Assembly: GCF_900113435.1 (NCBI RefSeq)
Contig: NZ_FOPG01000003.1
Coordinates: forward strand, 558,001 to 622,000
Source of the DNA: Sulfitobacter dubius
Lineage (GTDB): Bacteria; Pseudomonadota; Alphaproteobacteria; Rhodobacterales; Rhodobacteraceae
Reading direction: 5' to 3'
DNA: 64,000 nt
In this document: positions 7,915-16,714 of the stretch, one piece after another
Numbering within the stretch: the first letter of the stretch is position 1
How the letters are laid out: each line of letters starts with the position of its first letter
Notes under the pieces: model-generated
Told to the model about the DNA's origin: nothing
The model's database searches: none
The model's input: the letters and a program-made list of their open reading frames with translations, nothing else
Program-made: the position numbers and the translations under genes

Positions 7915-9432
7915 CGTGTTACCTCCCGATCCAGATTTTCGACGAACAAGATGCGATGCCCAAACCGTCCGGCAGGATCGAACCGCGAACCCAGAAAGGG
8001 AACCAGTTCTGAGGCGATAGATGCCGGGATGGCTACCGCGTCGCGCAAGCCATTGTCTGCACGGCTATCGGATGTCGCGGTTCGCTTGGTGAACTGAACT
8101 CTGCCTCGCGTATAGAACTCGGCAGAAAAGCTGCGACCGCCCCAATAGGTGATCTGCACATCAGGATCGTAACTTTGCGCCGCGGTTACTAATCTGCGCT
8201 CTGACCGATAGGTGATTGATCCGGGCTGGTAACGCGCCAGAATGGTCAGAGATAGAAATGCCAGCCCCACAAAAACAATGGCCATGAAGACCGTGCTCCG
8301 CGCCCACCACCCCGGTCGGCCTCTACCCTGAGTCCAAAGCGAGACCAGAAGAACCGCCGCTGCGGGAAGCCCGGGCAGGGCATAGGCTGGCAAGATGTTT
8401 GCGGCGGGGGTGAAGAGGATCAGCGGCGCGACGACCCAAAGCGCGAGATAGCTGTGCCAGCCTCGATCACTCCCTGTCATTTCCTTGACGTAAGAGGCGG
8501 CTCGGGGAAGCAGGGGCAGGGCAAACAGGCTCCATGGCAGAAACGTAGCGCCGGCATAAAGCCAGATCAGGCCCTTGGGCTGCTCATGGCCGGAGCCGTA
8601 AAGATCACCCTGCCAACCCGGCACGACAAAGCGCTGGAAATGCTCTCCGATAAGGAAGTAGCGCAGGAACCCCGGGGTCTTGATCTCGGCCAAGATATAC
8701 CACGGAAGGGTCAGCGCTGCGGCGATCAACAGCCCCGACAGCCAGGGAAACCCGCGTAATTCCCGCCAGCGTCCAGTCAGCGCCAGCCATGGTACAAGCG
8801 CGATCACCGTTATGACAAGCGCGACTGGTCCCTTCGCCAAAAGGCCGATTGCGATGCCGACGAAGAACCACCGTCCCCATGTGCTGCGAGAGGGGCCGTC
8901 CTCCATATAGTTGTAGAAGCCGATCATGCTCAGGGTCGTGCCGAGCACCATGACCATGTCCGTCATCACAAAGGCCGACGCGCCAAAAAACATTAAAGAT
9001 GAAGCGAGAACCGCCGTCACGACCAGAGCCTGATCCGGGCCCCGGTGCCGACGCATCCAGGCGAAAAGAAGGCTTAGCACCCCCAATGACGCAGCAAAGA
9101 TGAATACCCGCGCACCAAAGGCCCCAACACCAAAAGAGCTTCATCCCCAAGGCATACAGCCAAGTATGTAAGGGAGGTTTGCCCCAAAACGGGACGCCAT
9201 AGTCAAATTGGGGTGTGATCCAGTCCCCTGTCTCGACCATCTTACGCGCGATTTCGGCATAGCGGGCTTCTGTAGAATCCGTGAAAGGCCACCAGAACAT
9301 GGCAAGCAGGCGCACGGCGAATAATGCACCGAGTGCAAACAGCAGGAACCGTTGGTCACTGCGCGTTAAGCCAAAGCGCCCCGCATGCTCTTGCCGCACG
9401 GCTGTATCGAATTTGGGATCAATTGCGACCAT
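7911..9432 (-). pseudogene. ArnT/PMT-like GT39 glycosyltransferase interrupted by a frameshift
   Basis: Two overlapping frames together encode one integral membrane glycosyltransferase of about 505 residues. The first frame starts at 9432 (MVAIDPKF, preceded by AGGACAGGAC) and includes the GT39 motif STEARYAEIARKMVETGDW and FWGKPPLHTWLYALGMKLF. The continuation GVGAFGARVFIF is in the next frame. Removing one A from the AAAA run at 9132-9135 restores a continuous protein ending at 7911. ArnT-like enzymes transfer a sugar from undecaprenyl phosphate to lipid A or a similar acceptor. As written the product would stop early. Either the gene is inactivated or the base is a sequencing error. Confidence 0.85.
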
Positions 9433-9576
9433 GATGTCCTGTCCTTTTTCTAAGGGCATAGGACGGCAGTGATCTGCAAAAGGTGGTCGGCACTATACCG
9501 ATCCGTAACATTACGAAGATGGCTTAAAGCTGCAAAGCAGGTTATTTTCTCGATACCTTACGGAGCTTGGGCGCAA

Positions 9577-10248
9577 ATGCGGGTGCTTGTTGTAGAAGAT
9601 GATAGCGAAACGGCTGAGTATATCTGCACCAGCCTAAAAGCGCTTGGTCATGTGACGAAGCATGCGTCGGATGGCAAACAAGGATTCCTTGATGCCTTGG
9701 ACAATGACTTTGACGTGATCGTTGTCGACCGGATGCTGCCCGGCTTGGATGGGATGACCCTCGTCAGATCAGTGCGCGGTGCGAATGTTAACACGCCGAT
9801 CCTATTCCTGAGCGCGCTCGGCGGTTTGAACGACCGGGTGAATGGATTGGAAGCCGGGGCGGACGACTACCTTGTGAAACCTTTTGCTTTTTCAGAACTA
9901 TCTGCGCGCCTGACTGCACTTGCGCGTCGTCCCCCGATGCAGACAGAAGAAACGCGACTTCAGGTTGTCGATCTGGAGATTGACCTGATCCGCCATACTG
10001 TGTGCAGATCCGGCCAAGAGATCGCCGTGCAGCCGCGTGAGTTTCGCCTTCTATCCTACCTAATGAAGAACGCCGAGCGGGTGGTGACACGCACCATGTT
10101 GTTAGAGGCAGTTTGGGACTTTCACTTTGATCCTAACACGAATGTCGTTGAGACGCATATCAGCCGCCTCCGCAACAAAATCGACAAACCTTTCGACCAG
10201 CCGTTGATCCATACGGTTCGGGGCGCTGGATACAGCCTCCATGGATAA
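9577..10248 (+). CDS. OmpR/PhoB-type response regulator
   Basis: This 223-residue regulator starts at MRVLVVEDDS. The receiver domain (1-118) has the acidic pair in VEDDSE, phosphoacceptor D51 in VVDRMLPG and K101 in LVKPF. A winged-helix domain (about 125-220) has the usual motifs (QPREFRLLSYLMKNAERVVTR, NVVETHISRLRNKI, HTVRGAGYSL). It is divergent from the GT39/GT2/GtrA set, with a 144-bp shared promoter region, and overlaps the kinase gene by 8 bp. The layout suggests it controls the envelope set, as PmrA controls arn genes. It could instead regulate the metal genes nearby. Confidence 0.93.
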   Translation: MRVLVVEDDSETAEYICTSLKALGHVTKHASDGKQGFLDALDNDFDVIVVDRMLPGLDGMTLVRSVRGANVNTPILFLSALGGLNDRVNGLEAGADDYLVKPFAFSELSARLTALARRPPMQTEETRLQVVDLEIDLIRHTVCRSGQEIAVQPREFRLLSYLMKNAERVVTRTMLLEAVWDFHFDPNTNVVETHISRLRNKIDKPFDQPLIHTVRGAGYSLHG

Positions 10249-11614
10249 GCACGCGCGCAAAGGTCCATCCGCGTTGAGGACATCCATAAGGCTGTCTTTG
10301 CAATACTCGTTCCTCTATTCGGTGCTCTCTGCACTGGTCTTCGCCTTGGCCTATTGGTTCACGCAATACGAGGTTCAAGACTGGGTCCTCGACCAAATGC
10401 GCAGCGATGCGGGCACACTCGTTGAAATCTTTGAGTTGGGCGGCGATGAGATGCTGGTCGACCGCGTAGATGCCCTCGCCGAAGTCAGCTTTCAGAATGC
10501 CCGGGTTTACCAGCTTCTAAACTCAGACGGCGCGATTGTTTCCGGCAACCTGTCCTCGACCTTTGCAAGCCCTTTGCCAGACTACCTTCCGGCACAGGAT
10601 TTGCCACTTGCTGGAGAAATCCACGACGAGGTCACCGGCTATTGGCTGCGCGCAGATGATGTTGGCCCCTATCTCCTGATCCAAGGGACAGGAGACCATA
10701 TCGTCTTGGAGATACTGGAAGCGCTCGGCATGGCTTTGGTGGTAGGCTATTTGGCGGTTGTGATCCTCGGCCTTATCGTCGGTATCCGAATAGGCCGCAT
10801 CACCGAGCGACGGATTGCGGCGATATCAAATACCCTCGCGGAGGTTTCCGCTGGCAACCTCGCCTCCCGTATTTCAACGGCCCCAAAGGCTCGTGATGAT
10901 CTTTCGCGGGTATCAACCGAGATCAATAGTATGCTCGGTCAGATCAAACGCCTGCTGGAAAGCCAAGAGCAAATCTCGAATGATATTGCCCATGATATGC
11001 GCACACCGCTTCAGCATCTTCGGCAGCGGCTGGAGAAACTACGAGACAGCCCGACGATCCGCCCGGACGATATTTCAGCCAGTCTCGATCAAACTGAAGA
11101 AATCATAGCGACCTTCAACGCCCTTTTGCGTATCGCCCAGATTGAGGGGAGTGACCGTCGCGAAAGGTTTGGGCTGTACGATCTTTGTGAGATCATAGCC
11201 AATGTTACGGAGGTCTTTGAGCCTGCGGCCGAGGATGCTGGCATTGAGTTGACCACTAAGGTGCCGGGCGAACAGCTTGAGGTTGTTGGCGATGGAAATC
11301 TTCTGACGCAACTACTGTCGAACCTTGTCGAGAACGCAATCAAACATTGTCCCGCTGGTTCTAAGGTTCTGGTCTTGGCGGAAAGCACACTTGCCGGCCC
11401 GACCTTGCGCATCACTGACAACGGTCCGGGGATCGCACGCGAGGATCGAGAGCGTATTTTTCGACGGTTCTTTCGGGGCGAAAAAAGTCGGAACAGTCCT
11501 GGGAATGGCCTTGGCCTAGCATTAGCAAAAGCAATCTGTGATCTGCATGGCGCCGAAATAACCGTGTCAGAGAATGATCCAGGAACAACTTTCGAGATCA
11601 GTTTTCTGCGGTAA
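10241..11614 (+). CDS. Membrane sensor histidine kinase
   Basis: The 457-residue kinase has a first membrane helix at about 20-42, a sensor loop of about 115 residues outside the cytoplasm, a second helix at about 160-184, a HAMP linker and a DHp domain with H251 in NDIAHDMRTPLQHLRQR. The ATPase domain has the N box NLVENAIKHC, G1 DNGPGIA, F box IFRRFFRG and G2 GNGLGLALA. The sensor loop has no conspicuous His or Met clusters, so a copper sensor of the CusS kind is not evident; a QseC/PmrB-like envelope sensor is an alternative. It forms a pair with the overlapping response regulator. Confidence 0.93.
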   Translation: MDKHARKGPSALRTSIRLSLQYSFLYSVLSALVFALAYWFTQYEVQDWVLDQMRSDAGTLVEIFELGGDEMLVDRVDALAEVSFQNARVYQLLNSDGAIVSGNLSSTFASPLPDYLPAQDLPLAGEIHDEVTGYWLRADDVGPYLLIQGTGDHIVLEILEALGMALVVGYLAVVILGLIVGIRIGRITERRIAAISNTLAEVSAGNLASRISTAPKARDDLSRVSTEINSMLGQIKRLLESQEQISNDIAHDMRTPLQHLRQRLEKLRDSPTIRPDDISASLDQTEEIIATFNALLRIAQIEGSDRRERFGLYDLCEIIANVTEVFEPAAEDAGIELTTKVPGEQLEVVGDGNLLTQLLSNLVENAIKHCPAGSKVLVLAESTLAGPTLRITDNGPGIAREDRERIFRRFFRGEKSRNSPGNGLGLALAKAICDLHGAEITVSENDPGTTFEISFLR

Positions 11615-11730
11615 ATGCGGTTCGGCTCTGAACATAGGTTGGTTTTGCCGAATTCGAGTAATGCAGTTTAAGTTCTCTCATATCAGACATTGATTGAGTG
11701 AGCGGGCAATGTCGGCCTTGGGCGGCGGGC

Positions 11731-11820
11731 TCAGCAGGTGGATGCAATACACTGTGCGAACTTCTCCGCTGGCGTCTGATATTGCAGGGCTTTGCTTGGC
11801 CTTTCGTGACGGCCCAGTTG
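11731..11820 (-). mobile_element. Remnant of a transposase C terminus
   Basis: A 29-codon frame on the minus strand (LGRHERPSKALQYQTPAEKF, then a short Cys-ending tail and stop at 11731) resembles the last residues of DDE transposases with the pattern R-P-x-x-A-L-x-x-x-T-P-A-E. Nothing else of the gene is present and no terminal inverted repeats were found. It is the scar of an insertion sequence, and the same frame joins the truncated glutaredoxin-like gene after one stop codon. The exact IS family cannot be assigned from this tail. Confidence 0.6.
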
Positions 11821-12000
11821 TCAGAGCAGATTGCTGCTGTTCGCTGCAGGGTGCCCCTCCCAAAGCCATCGCGCCTTCTGCCCCGCCGGGCACAGGTGGT
11901 TTGGCAGGGCCATGCGGTACAGAACGGCGGTGTTTCCGGGCGCTGCGGTCGCCGGGTCAGATGTCACGTCGGCCACATCACGGGTGTCTCTGGGCATCAT
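11821..12000 (-). pseudogene. N-terminal fragment of a glutaredoxin-like gene
   Basis: The frame starts at an ATG (12000) preceded by AAGGAG, just downstream of the DUF305 gene on the same strand. It encodes about 59 residues including NTAVLYRMALPNHLCPAGQK. This resembles the first strand and CPxG active-site region of glutaredoxin-like proteins. Similarity stops after WLWEG, where transposase-tail sequence begins, so the rest of the thioredoxin fold is lost. It was probably co-transcribed with DUF305 before an insertion removed its end. The family call rests on a short segment. Confidence 0.5.
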
Positions 12001-12013
12001 ATGCTCCTTCATC

Positions 12014-12538
12014 TTAGGGTTCGGCGCGGGGCGTGCCGGGCGCTGCATCCCCGTTGGCTTCGATGTCTTCGATATAGAGCTTCATCTCTTCGATCTCGCT
12101 GCGCTGCGCCTCAATGATCGCGTTGGCCAGTTCGCGTACGCGCGGATCGGACAGGTTTGCACGTTCGCTGGTCAAGATCGCAATGGAATGGTGCGGGATC
12201 ATGGCTTTCATCCAAGCCGTGTCGCCTACCGTGTCTTGCGAACGGACCAAGTATAGGCCAGCTGCAAAGGCGATGGCGGCCCCAGTAAAAATTGCAAGAT
12301 TCATTTTTCGATTGGAGTACATGCCGAGCATGAAGGCGAGCATGATAATTGCCATCACCCCGCCCATATAAAACGCCATCCACATCCGTGTCTGCGAAAA
12401 GAAGACATGATCAAGGGCATAGGTGTTCAAGTACATCAGGCCGTACATCACAACCGTTGAGGTGCCGATCATCGCGAAGAACCGACCATAGCCGCTGCCT
12501 GAGCCTTCGCTATCGTCGTGCTTATTCTTTGAAACCAT
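12014..12538 (-). CDS. DUF305 family membrane-anchored protein
   Basis: The 174-residue protein has a hydrophilic start (MVSKNKHDDSEGSG), about three membrane helices (20-105) and a C-terminal DUF305 domain with the signature WMKAMIPHHSIAILTSERA, followed by the acidic helix EAQRSEIEEMKLYIEDIEA. DUF305 proteins are ferritin-like helical bundles common in copper and mercury resistance regions; the His pair is the likely metal-binding feature. The gene diverges from csoR across a shared 98-bp region containing a CsoR-type palindrome, so copper induction is likely. Confidence 0.9.
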   Translation of the reverse strand: MVSKNKHDDSEGSGSGYGRFFAMIGTSTVVMYGLMYLNTYALDHVFFSQTRMWMAFYMGGVMAIIMLAFMLGMYSNRKMNLAIFTGAAIAFAAGLYLVRSQDTVGDTAWMKAMIPHHSIAILTSERANLSDPRVRELANAIIEAQRSEIEEMKLYIEDIEANGDAAPGTPRAEP

Positions 12539-12578
12539 TGTATTGTCCTCCTAAATTGCCAATGTGTGCCTTCGTTTT

Positions 12579-12595
12579 ATACCCATATGGGGTAT
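12579..12595. promoter_or_regulatory. CsoR-type operator palindrome
   Basis: ATACCCATATGGGGTAT lies between the divergent DUF305 and csoR genes, 42 bp from the csoR start. It has the inverted TACCC/GGGTA form of known CsoR-family operators in which apo-repressor binds and Cu(I) releases it. The site sits where it could block both promoters. The palindrome is seen directly; assignment to CsoR follows from the adjacent gene. Confidence 0.75.
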
Positions 12596-12636
12596 GTTTT
12601 CCGGTTGGCAACAAATCCCAAACGGAGCGCCGCCTC

Positions 12637-12909
12637 ATGAAGGCTAACAAGGAAAAGACGCTGGACCGCCTAGCGCGGCTCGAAGGACAGGTACGCGGCA
12701 TCGCGAAAATGGTTGAGGCCGACCGCTATTGCATGGACATCTTAGCGCAGACTGCGGCGATCCGATCCGCCGTTCTGGGGGTCGAAAAGCTTGTGTTGGA
12801 GAACCACGCCCAGCATTGCGTTGAGGCTGCGATTGCCAGCGGCGACCCAGAAGAGCAACGCGCCAAGTTTGACGAGTTGATCGGTCTTTTGCAAAAGGCG
12901 TCGAAGTAG
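12637..12909 (+). CDS. csoR: CsoR-type copper-sensing repressor (DUF156 family)
   Basis: The 90-residue all-helical repressor has the family N terminus (DRLARLEGQVRGIAKMVEAD). The Cu(I) ligand set is C32 (RYCMDIL), H57 and C61 (ENHAQHC), with the same spacing as Mycobacterium CsoR C36-H61-C65. RcnR and FrmR relatives differ at these sites, so a copper sensor is favoured. The ATG at 12637 follows CGGAGCGCC and matches the family length; longer starts are rejected. It is divergent from DUF305 and heads a rightward copper gene set. Confidence 0.88.
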   Translation: MKANKEKTLDRLARLEGQVRGIAKMVEADRYCMDILAQTAAIRSAVLGVEKLVLENHAQHCVEAAIASGDPEEQRAKFDELIGLLQKASK

Positions 12910-13088
12910 GCGTTTCCGGCCTATTGCCTAACGCGTTCTGGCTCCGAGGTTAGCGCCACGGGCCTCCATCTTGGCCGAAACGTCGAGCCGCCGCCCCGTA
13001 GGTTTGGCAGATTTCTGCCAGAAAACCGCAAACCTTCCTGCGCTGGACGCGTTGACAGGTCGTGCGGCTTGCGACACTGCTAACCCCT

Positions 13089-13469
13089 ATGCGTGCTCTG
13101 GCAAACATATCAAACCTCTGCCGCGCCCTGCTTGGCGTGGTCTTGGCTTGTAGCCTATTGCTGCTCCCGCCCTCGTCGGTTCACGCGCAAAGCGGGATGC
13201 ATGACAGCGCGCAGGCGGCGCCTCACGTGGGCCATCAAATGACCGCAGCGTCTGAGCCGCAGCAAGAAGCAGCAGCAGTGCCCGACCACGCCGATGTACG
13301 CGAAGATTTCGAAGGCGAGCCTTGCTGTGGTGGTATTTGCCTGACGGCGGCGCTGACCACCTCGCAAGACGTTAAAATGACGGCTGTGCGATCCGTTGAA
13401 TACACCAGCGTGTCCCATTCCGTCGCCTCTGGCCAACCCGCTGGCCAATTGCGCCCACCTCGAGCCTGA
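13089..13469 (+). CDS. Small exported protein of the copper cluster
   Basis: From the ATG at 13089 the product is 126 residues, with a signal-peptide-like hydrophobic segment (LLGVVLACSLLLLPPSSVHA) ending near residue 33. The mature part has several His residues and a Cys motif PCCGGICLTAA near 85-95, suggesting metal contact. A GTG start at 13062 would add nine residues. No named family is recognised. It lies between csoR and the TolC-like gene and is probably a periplasmic accessory of copper handling. Confidence 0.65.
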   Translation: MRALANISNLCRALLGVVLACSLLLLPPSSVHAQSGMHDSAQAAPHVGHQMTAASEPQQEAAAVPDHADVREDFEGEPCCGGICLTAALTTSQDVKMTAVRSVEYTSVSHSVASGQPAGQLRPPRA

Positions 13470-13551
13470 GTTGATCCCGGCCGACTAACGGCCTTTGCAT
13501 CCGCGGCGTCTGGCTGCGGGTAAGATCACCTCATTCTCAGGCAAAAAACCA

Positions 13552-13830
13552 ATGAAATTACCACTGATTGCAGGGGCGATGTCCCTGACCCTTGGGGCTT
13601 GCGCAACCGCGCTCCCCCCGTTTCCCGACGTGACTACCGCTTACGTACAGCAACCCACGCCTCTGCCCGAAGTCGCCGCGATGACCGCCGCCGACAACAG
13701 CACGCGCGGCAGTGCCACGACCGCCGAAGAGCAACCCTTCGCAGGTTACCGTCGCCGCGGCGTGGTGGAGCCGCTCGATTGGCGACGATTGAACGCTGAA
13801 CAAGCACCTATGCAAGGGATGAACCACTGA
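13552..13830 (+). CDS. Small lipoprotein upstream of the TolC-like gene
   Basis: The 92-residue protein starts MKLPLIAGAMSLTLGACATA. The lipobox LGAC places the lipidated Cys at residue 17. The mature part is short and mostly disordered, ending near an M/H-rich tail (QAPMQGMNH). Its stop overlaps the next start by one base (TGATG), so it is translationally coupled to the outer membrane factor. No known domain is visible. A role in outer membrane anchoring or in copper binding is only a guess from context. Confidence 0.7.
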   Translation: MKLPLIAGAMSLTLGACATALPPFPDVTTAYVQQPTPLPEVAAMTAADNSTRGSATTAEEQPFAGYRRRGVVEPLDWRRLNAEQAPMQGMNH

Positions 13831-15293
13831 TGCGTTGGAAACTGAAAACCGCCGCCGTCATTACGCCTCTGATCTTGGGCGCCTGCACGGCCCCGGTGCT
13901 GCCGGTAAATTACTCGGCCCGCGATGCTGGTTTTGCCGCCGTTGAGGCGCGCACCTCCAAGGCCATCGGCAAGCGCACCGTCTGGGCGCAGTCGCAGGCA
14001 GAGACCGTCGCGGCCTCTAAACAGGTCCGCGCCATGGTGCAGGGCAAGACGATCAATGCCGAAACCGCGGTGCAAGTCGCGCTTTTGAACAACAAAGGGC
14101 TTCAGGCATCCTATGCGCAGATCGGCCTTTCGGCGGCCGAAGCATGGCAGCAGTCCACGCCAGAAAACCCCGTCGTTTCCATCGGCTTGCTGGGCATCGG
14201 CGCGCCTGAAGTTGGTCTTTACCGCGCCTTGGAAAGCATGATCGCCGTGAACCTGCTGGATGCCCGCACCCGCAAACAGCGCATCGCCGCTGCCGAGGCG
14301 GAGTTCCAGCACGCGCAGATGCAAGCGGTCAGCGAGACGTTGGCGCTGGCCAATGAGACGCGCGAGGCTTGGGTCAACGCGGTCGCGGCCTTTGAAACGG
14401 TCAGCTATCTGAAACGCGCGGCCGTCACCACCGATGCGGTGGCGGAACTGGCGCAGCAGCTGGGCAAGACCGGCGCGCTCAACAAGGCCGCGCAGGCCCG
14501 AGAGCAGGCGTTCAACGCCGAAATGGCGGGCCAATTGGCACAGGCGCGGCTGGACGCACAATTGGCCAAGGAGCAATTGACCCGGCTTATGGGCCTTTGG
14601 GGGCAGGACGTGGCCTATTATGTACCTGATGCCCTGCCGCGTGTGCCGAACACGGTCGGCAGCCACAAGGGCATTGAACGGCTGGCGCTGGCCAATCGCG
14701 TTGATTTGGAAGTCGCCCGGCTGGGGTTGGAGGCCACGGCCAAAGCCTACGGCCTGACCGATGCCACCCGCACCCTGACGGACCTCGAAGTTATCGCCGG
14801 GGCCGAGATCGAGCGTGAAGAAGAGGACGGAGAGACCGAGACCAGCGTGTCACCGCAGGTCGAGTTCGAGTTCGTGATCCCGATCTTCGACAGCGGCAAG
14901 GCGCGGCTGCGCAAGGCCGAGCTGAGCTATCTTCAGGCGGCCAATGTGCTGGCCGAGCAGGCTGTGAACGTCCGCTCCGAAGCGCGGGCGGCGGCCACGG
15001 CCTACCGCTCAAGCCACCAGATCGCGCGGCACTACTCAGACGTCGTGCTGCCCCTGCGCCGCACAATCGACGAGGAGGCATTGCTCAGCAACAACGGCAT
15101 GATCACCAGCACTTTCGACCTGCTGAACGACGCCCGCGAGAAGATCGCGAGCCAGCTCGAAGCAGCCAGCGCCAAGCGTGAATTCTGGCTGGCCTCGGCT
15201 GGTCTGACAGCCGCGATCTACGGCGGTGGCAGCGCCGGCGGTGGCGCCGGTGGAGAGACACAAATCGCCGCCGGTGGCGGCGGCGGACATTGA
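13830..15293 (+). CDS. TolC-like outer membrane efflux factor (CusC-type lipoprotein)
   Basis: The 487-residue protein has an N-terminal lipoprotein signal (LILGACTAP, lipidated Cys at about 19) and two long helical OEP repeats (about 70-270 and 280-460). These are rich in Ala, Glu and Gln with coiled-coil character, as in outer membrane factors. The Gly-rich tail from about 465 is unusual. It would form a trimeric exit duct for metal. No CusA or CusB gene lies in the cluster, so it must use a pump encoded elsewhere or act differently with the multicopper oxidase that follows 17 bp later. Confidence 0.85.
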   Translation: MRWKLKTAAVITPLILGACTAPVLPVNYSARDAGFAAVEARTSKAIGKRTVWAQSQAETVAASKQVRAMVQGKTINAETAVQVALLNNKGLQASYAQIGLSAAEAWQQSTPENPVVSIGLLGIGAPEVGLYRALESMIAVNLLDARTRKQRIAAAEAEFQHAQMQAVSETLALANETREAWVNAVAAFETVSYLKRAAVTTDAVAELAQQLGKTGALNKAAQAREQAFNAEMAGQLAQARLDAQLAKEQLTRLMGLWGQDVAYYVPDALPRVPNTVGSHKGIERLALANRVDLEVARLGLEATAKAYGLTDATRTLTDLEVIAGAEIEREEEDGETETSVSPQVEFEFVIPIFDSGKARLRKAELSYLQAANVLAEQAVNVRSEARAAATAYRSSHQIARHYSDVVLPLRRTIDEEALLSNNGMITSTFDLLNDAREKIASQLEAASAKREFWLASAGLTAAIYGGGSAGGGAGGETQIAAGGGGGH

Positions 15294-15310
15294 GACAAGG
15301 AAGCAACCAG

Positions 15311-16669
15311 ATGATTAACAGACGTCAACTGCTGGGGGCCGGTGCTGCGGGAGCAACGCTCGTGTCTTCCAAAGCATGGGGCCAGACCATGAATATGGGC
15401 CTGCCTGAAGCCGCGGTGATGGACAGCGCGCTGACCCAATCGCCAACCCGCCCCACCAGCGGGCCGGATTACAATCCTGTGGTCACGCTCAACGGCTGGA
15501 CCCTGCCGCACCGAATGAACAATGGCGTGAAGGAATTTCACCTCGTTGCCGAACCGGTGGAGCGGGAGCTGGCCGACGGGATGGTCGCGCGGCTCTGGGG
15601 CTACAACGGCCAATCCACCGGCCCGACCATCGAGACCGTCGAGGGCGACCGGGTGCGCATCTATGTCACCAACCGCCTGCCCGAACATACCACCGTGCAT
15701 TGGCACGGGCTGATCTTGCCCTCGGGCATGGACGGTGTCGGCGGGCTCAGCCATCCCGGCATCCCGCCGGGCAAGACCTTTGTCTACGAGTTCGACCTGA
15801 CCAAATCCGGCACCTTCATGTACCACCCGCATGGCGACGAGATGGTGCAGATGGCGATGGGGATGATGGGCATGTTCGTGGTCCACCCCAAGGATCCGGA
15901 CTTCATGCGCGTTGATCGGGACTTCCTGATCATGCTCAACGCCTTCGACATTGATCCCGGCACCTACATCCCGCGCATCATGACGATGACGGATTTCAAC
16001 CTGTGGACCTGGAACAGCCGGATTTTCCCGGACATTGACCCGCTTGTGGTCAACCAAGGGGATAAGGTGCGGGTGCGCGTTGGCAACCTCACGATGACCA
16101 ACCACCCGATCCACATGCATGGCTATGACTTCAAGGTCACCTGCACCGATGGCGGCTGGGTGCCGGAATCGGCGCAATGGCCCGAGGTGTCGATCGACAT
16201 CCCCGTGGGGGCCATGCGCGCCTATGAGTTCGTGGCCGACCATCTGGGCGACTGGGCAATCCATTGCCACAAATCGCACCACACGATGAACGCCATGGGC
16301 CACGACGTGCCGACGCTGATCGGTACCAACAGTTCCAACATGACACGTCAGGTCCGCCGCGTGCAGCCCGAGTTCATGCCCATGGGCACGGCAGGCATGG
16401 CGGATATGGGCGAAATGTCGATGCCGCTGCCCGACAACACCGTGCCGATGATGGCCGGTTGGGGGCCACATGGCCCGTTGGAAATGGGCGGCATGTTCTC
16501 GGTCGTGAAGGTGCGCGAGGGCATCGACGCGGACGACTACGAAGATCCCGGCTGGTACGAAAACCCTCTGGGCACCGAGGCGTATGAATGGACGGGCGAA
16601 CTGCCAGAGTTCGCGCAGAACCACAGCCCGAAAACCCAGATCACGCCAAAACCAACCTCCAAGGGCTAA
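15311..16669 (+). CDS. Multicopper oxidase, periplasmic
   Basis: The 452-residue protein starts at MINRRQLLGAGAAG, a Tat-type signal (two consecutive Arg followed by a hydrophobic stretch). All four copper motifs are present in order: HWHG (130-133), HPHGDE (172-177), HPIHMHG (265-271) and HCHKSHHTMNAM (318-329), giving one type 1 and one trinuclear site with Met as axial ligand. A Met-rich tail (about 355-405) resembles CopA/CueO loops that feed Cu(I). It probably oxidises periplasmic Cu(I). The gene lies between the outer membrane factor and the cupredoxin-CusF gene. Confidence 0.93.
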   Translation: MINRRQLLGAGAAGATLVSSKAWGQTMNMGLPEAAVMDSALTQSPTRPTSGPDYNPVVTLNGWTLPHRMNNGVKEFHLVAEPVERELADGMVARLWGYNGQSTGPTIETVEGDRVRIYVTNRLPEHTTVHWHGLILPSGMDGVGGLSHPGIPPGKTFVYEFDLTKSGTFMYHPHGDEMVQMAMGMMGMFVVHPKDPDFMRVDRDFLIMLNAFDIDPGTYIPRIMTMTDFNLWTWNSRIFPDIDPLVVNQGDKVRVRVGNLTMTNHPIHMHGYDFKVTCTDGGWVPESAQWPEVSIDIPVGAMRAYEFVADHLGDWAIHCHKSHHTMNAMGHDVPTLIGTNSSNMTRQVRRVQPEFMPMGTAGMADMGEMSMPLPDNTVPMMAGWGPHGPLEMGGMFSVVKVREGIDADDYEDPGWYENPLGTEAYEWTGELPEFAQNHSPKTQITPKPTSKG

Positions 16670-16714
16670 GCGGCCCTAGGACCACAATGACAACCAACCC
16701 ATACAGGAAACACC

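Noticed and set aside
11615-11730. Small protein gene at the start of the 11.6-12.0 kb gap
   Set aside because: Frames here have no ribosome-binding site or recognisable domain; the region is better explained as sequence left by an insertion.
15218-16624. Open frame of 468 codons on the minus strand opposite the multicopper oxidase
   Set aside because: Its His-rich composition mirrors the Met/His codons of the real oxidase gene; no family match and no ribosome-binding site.
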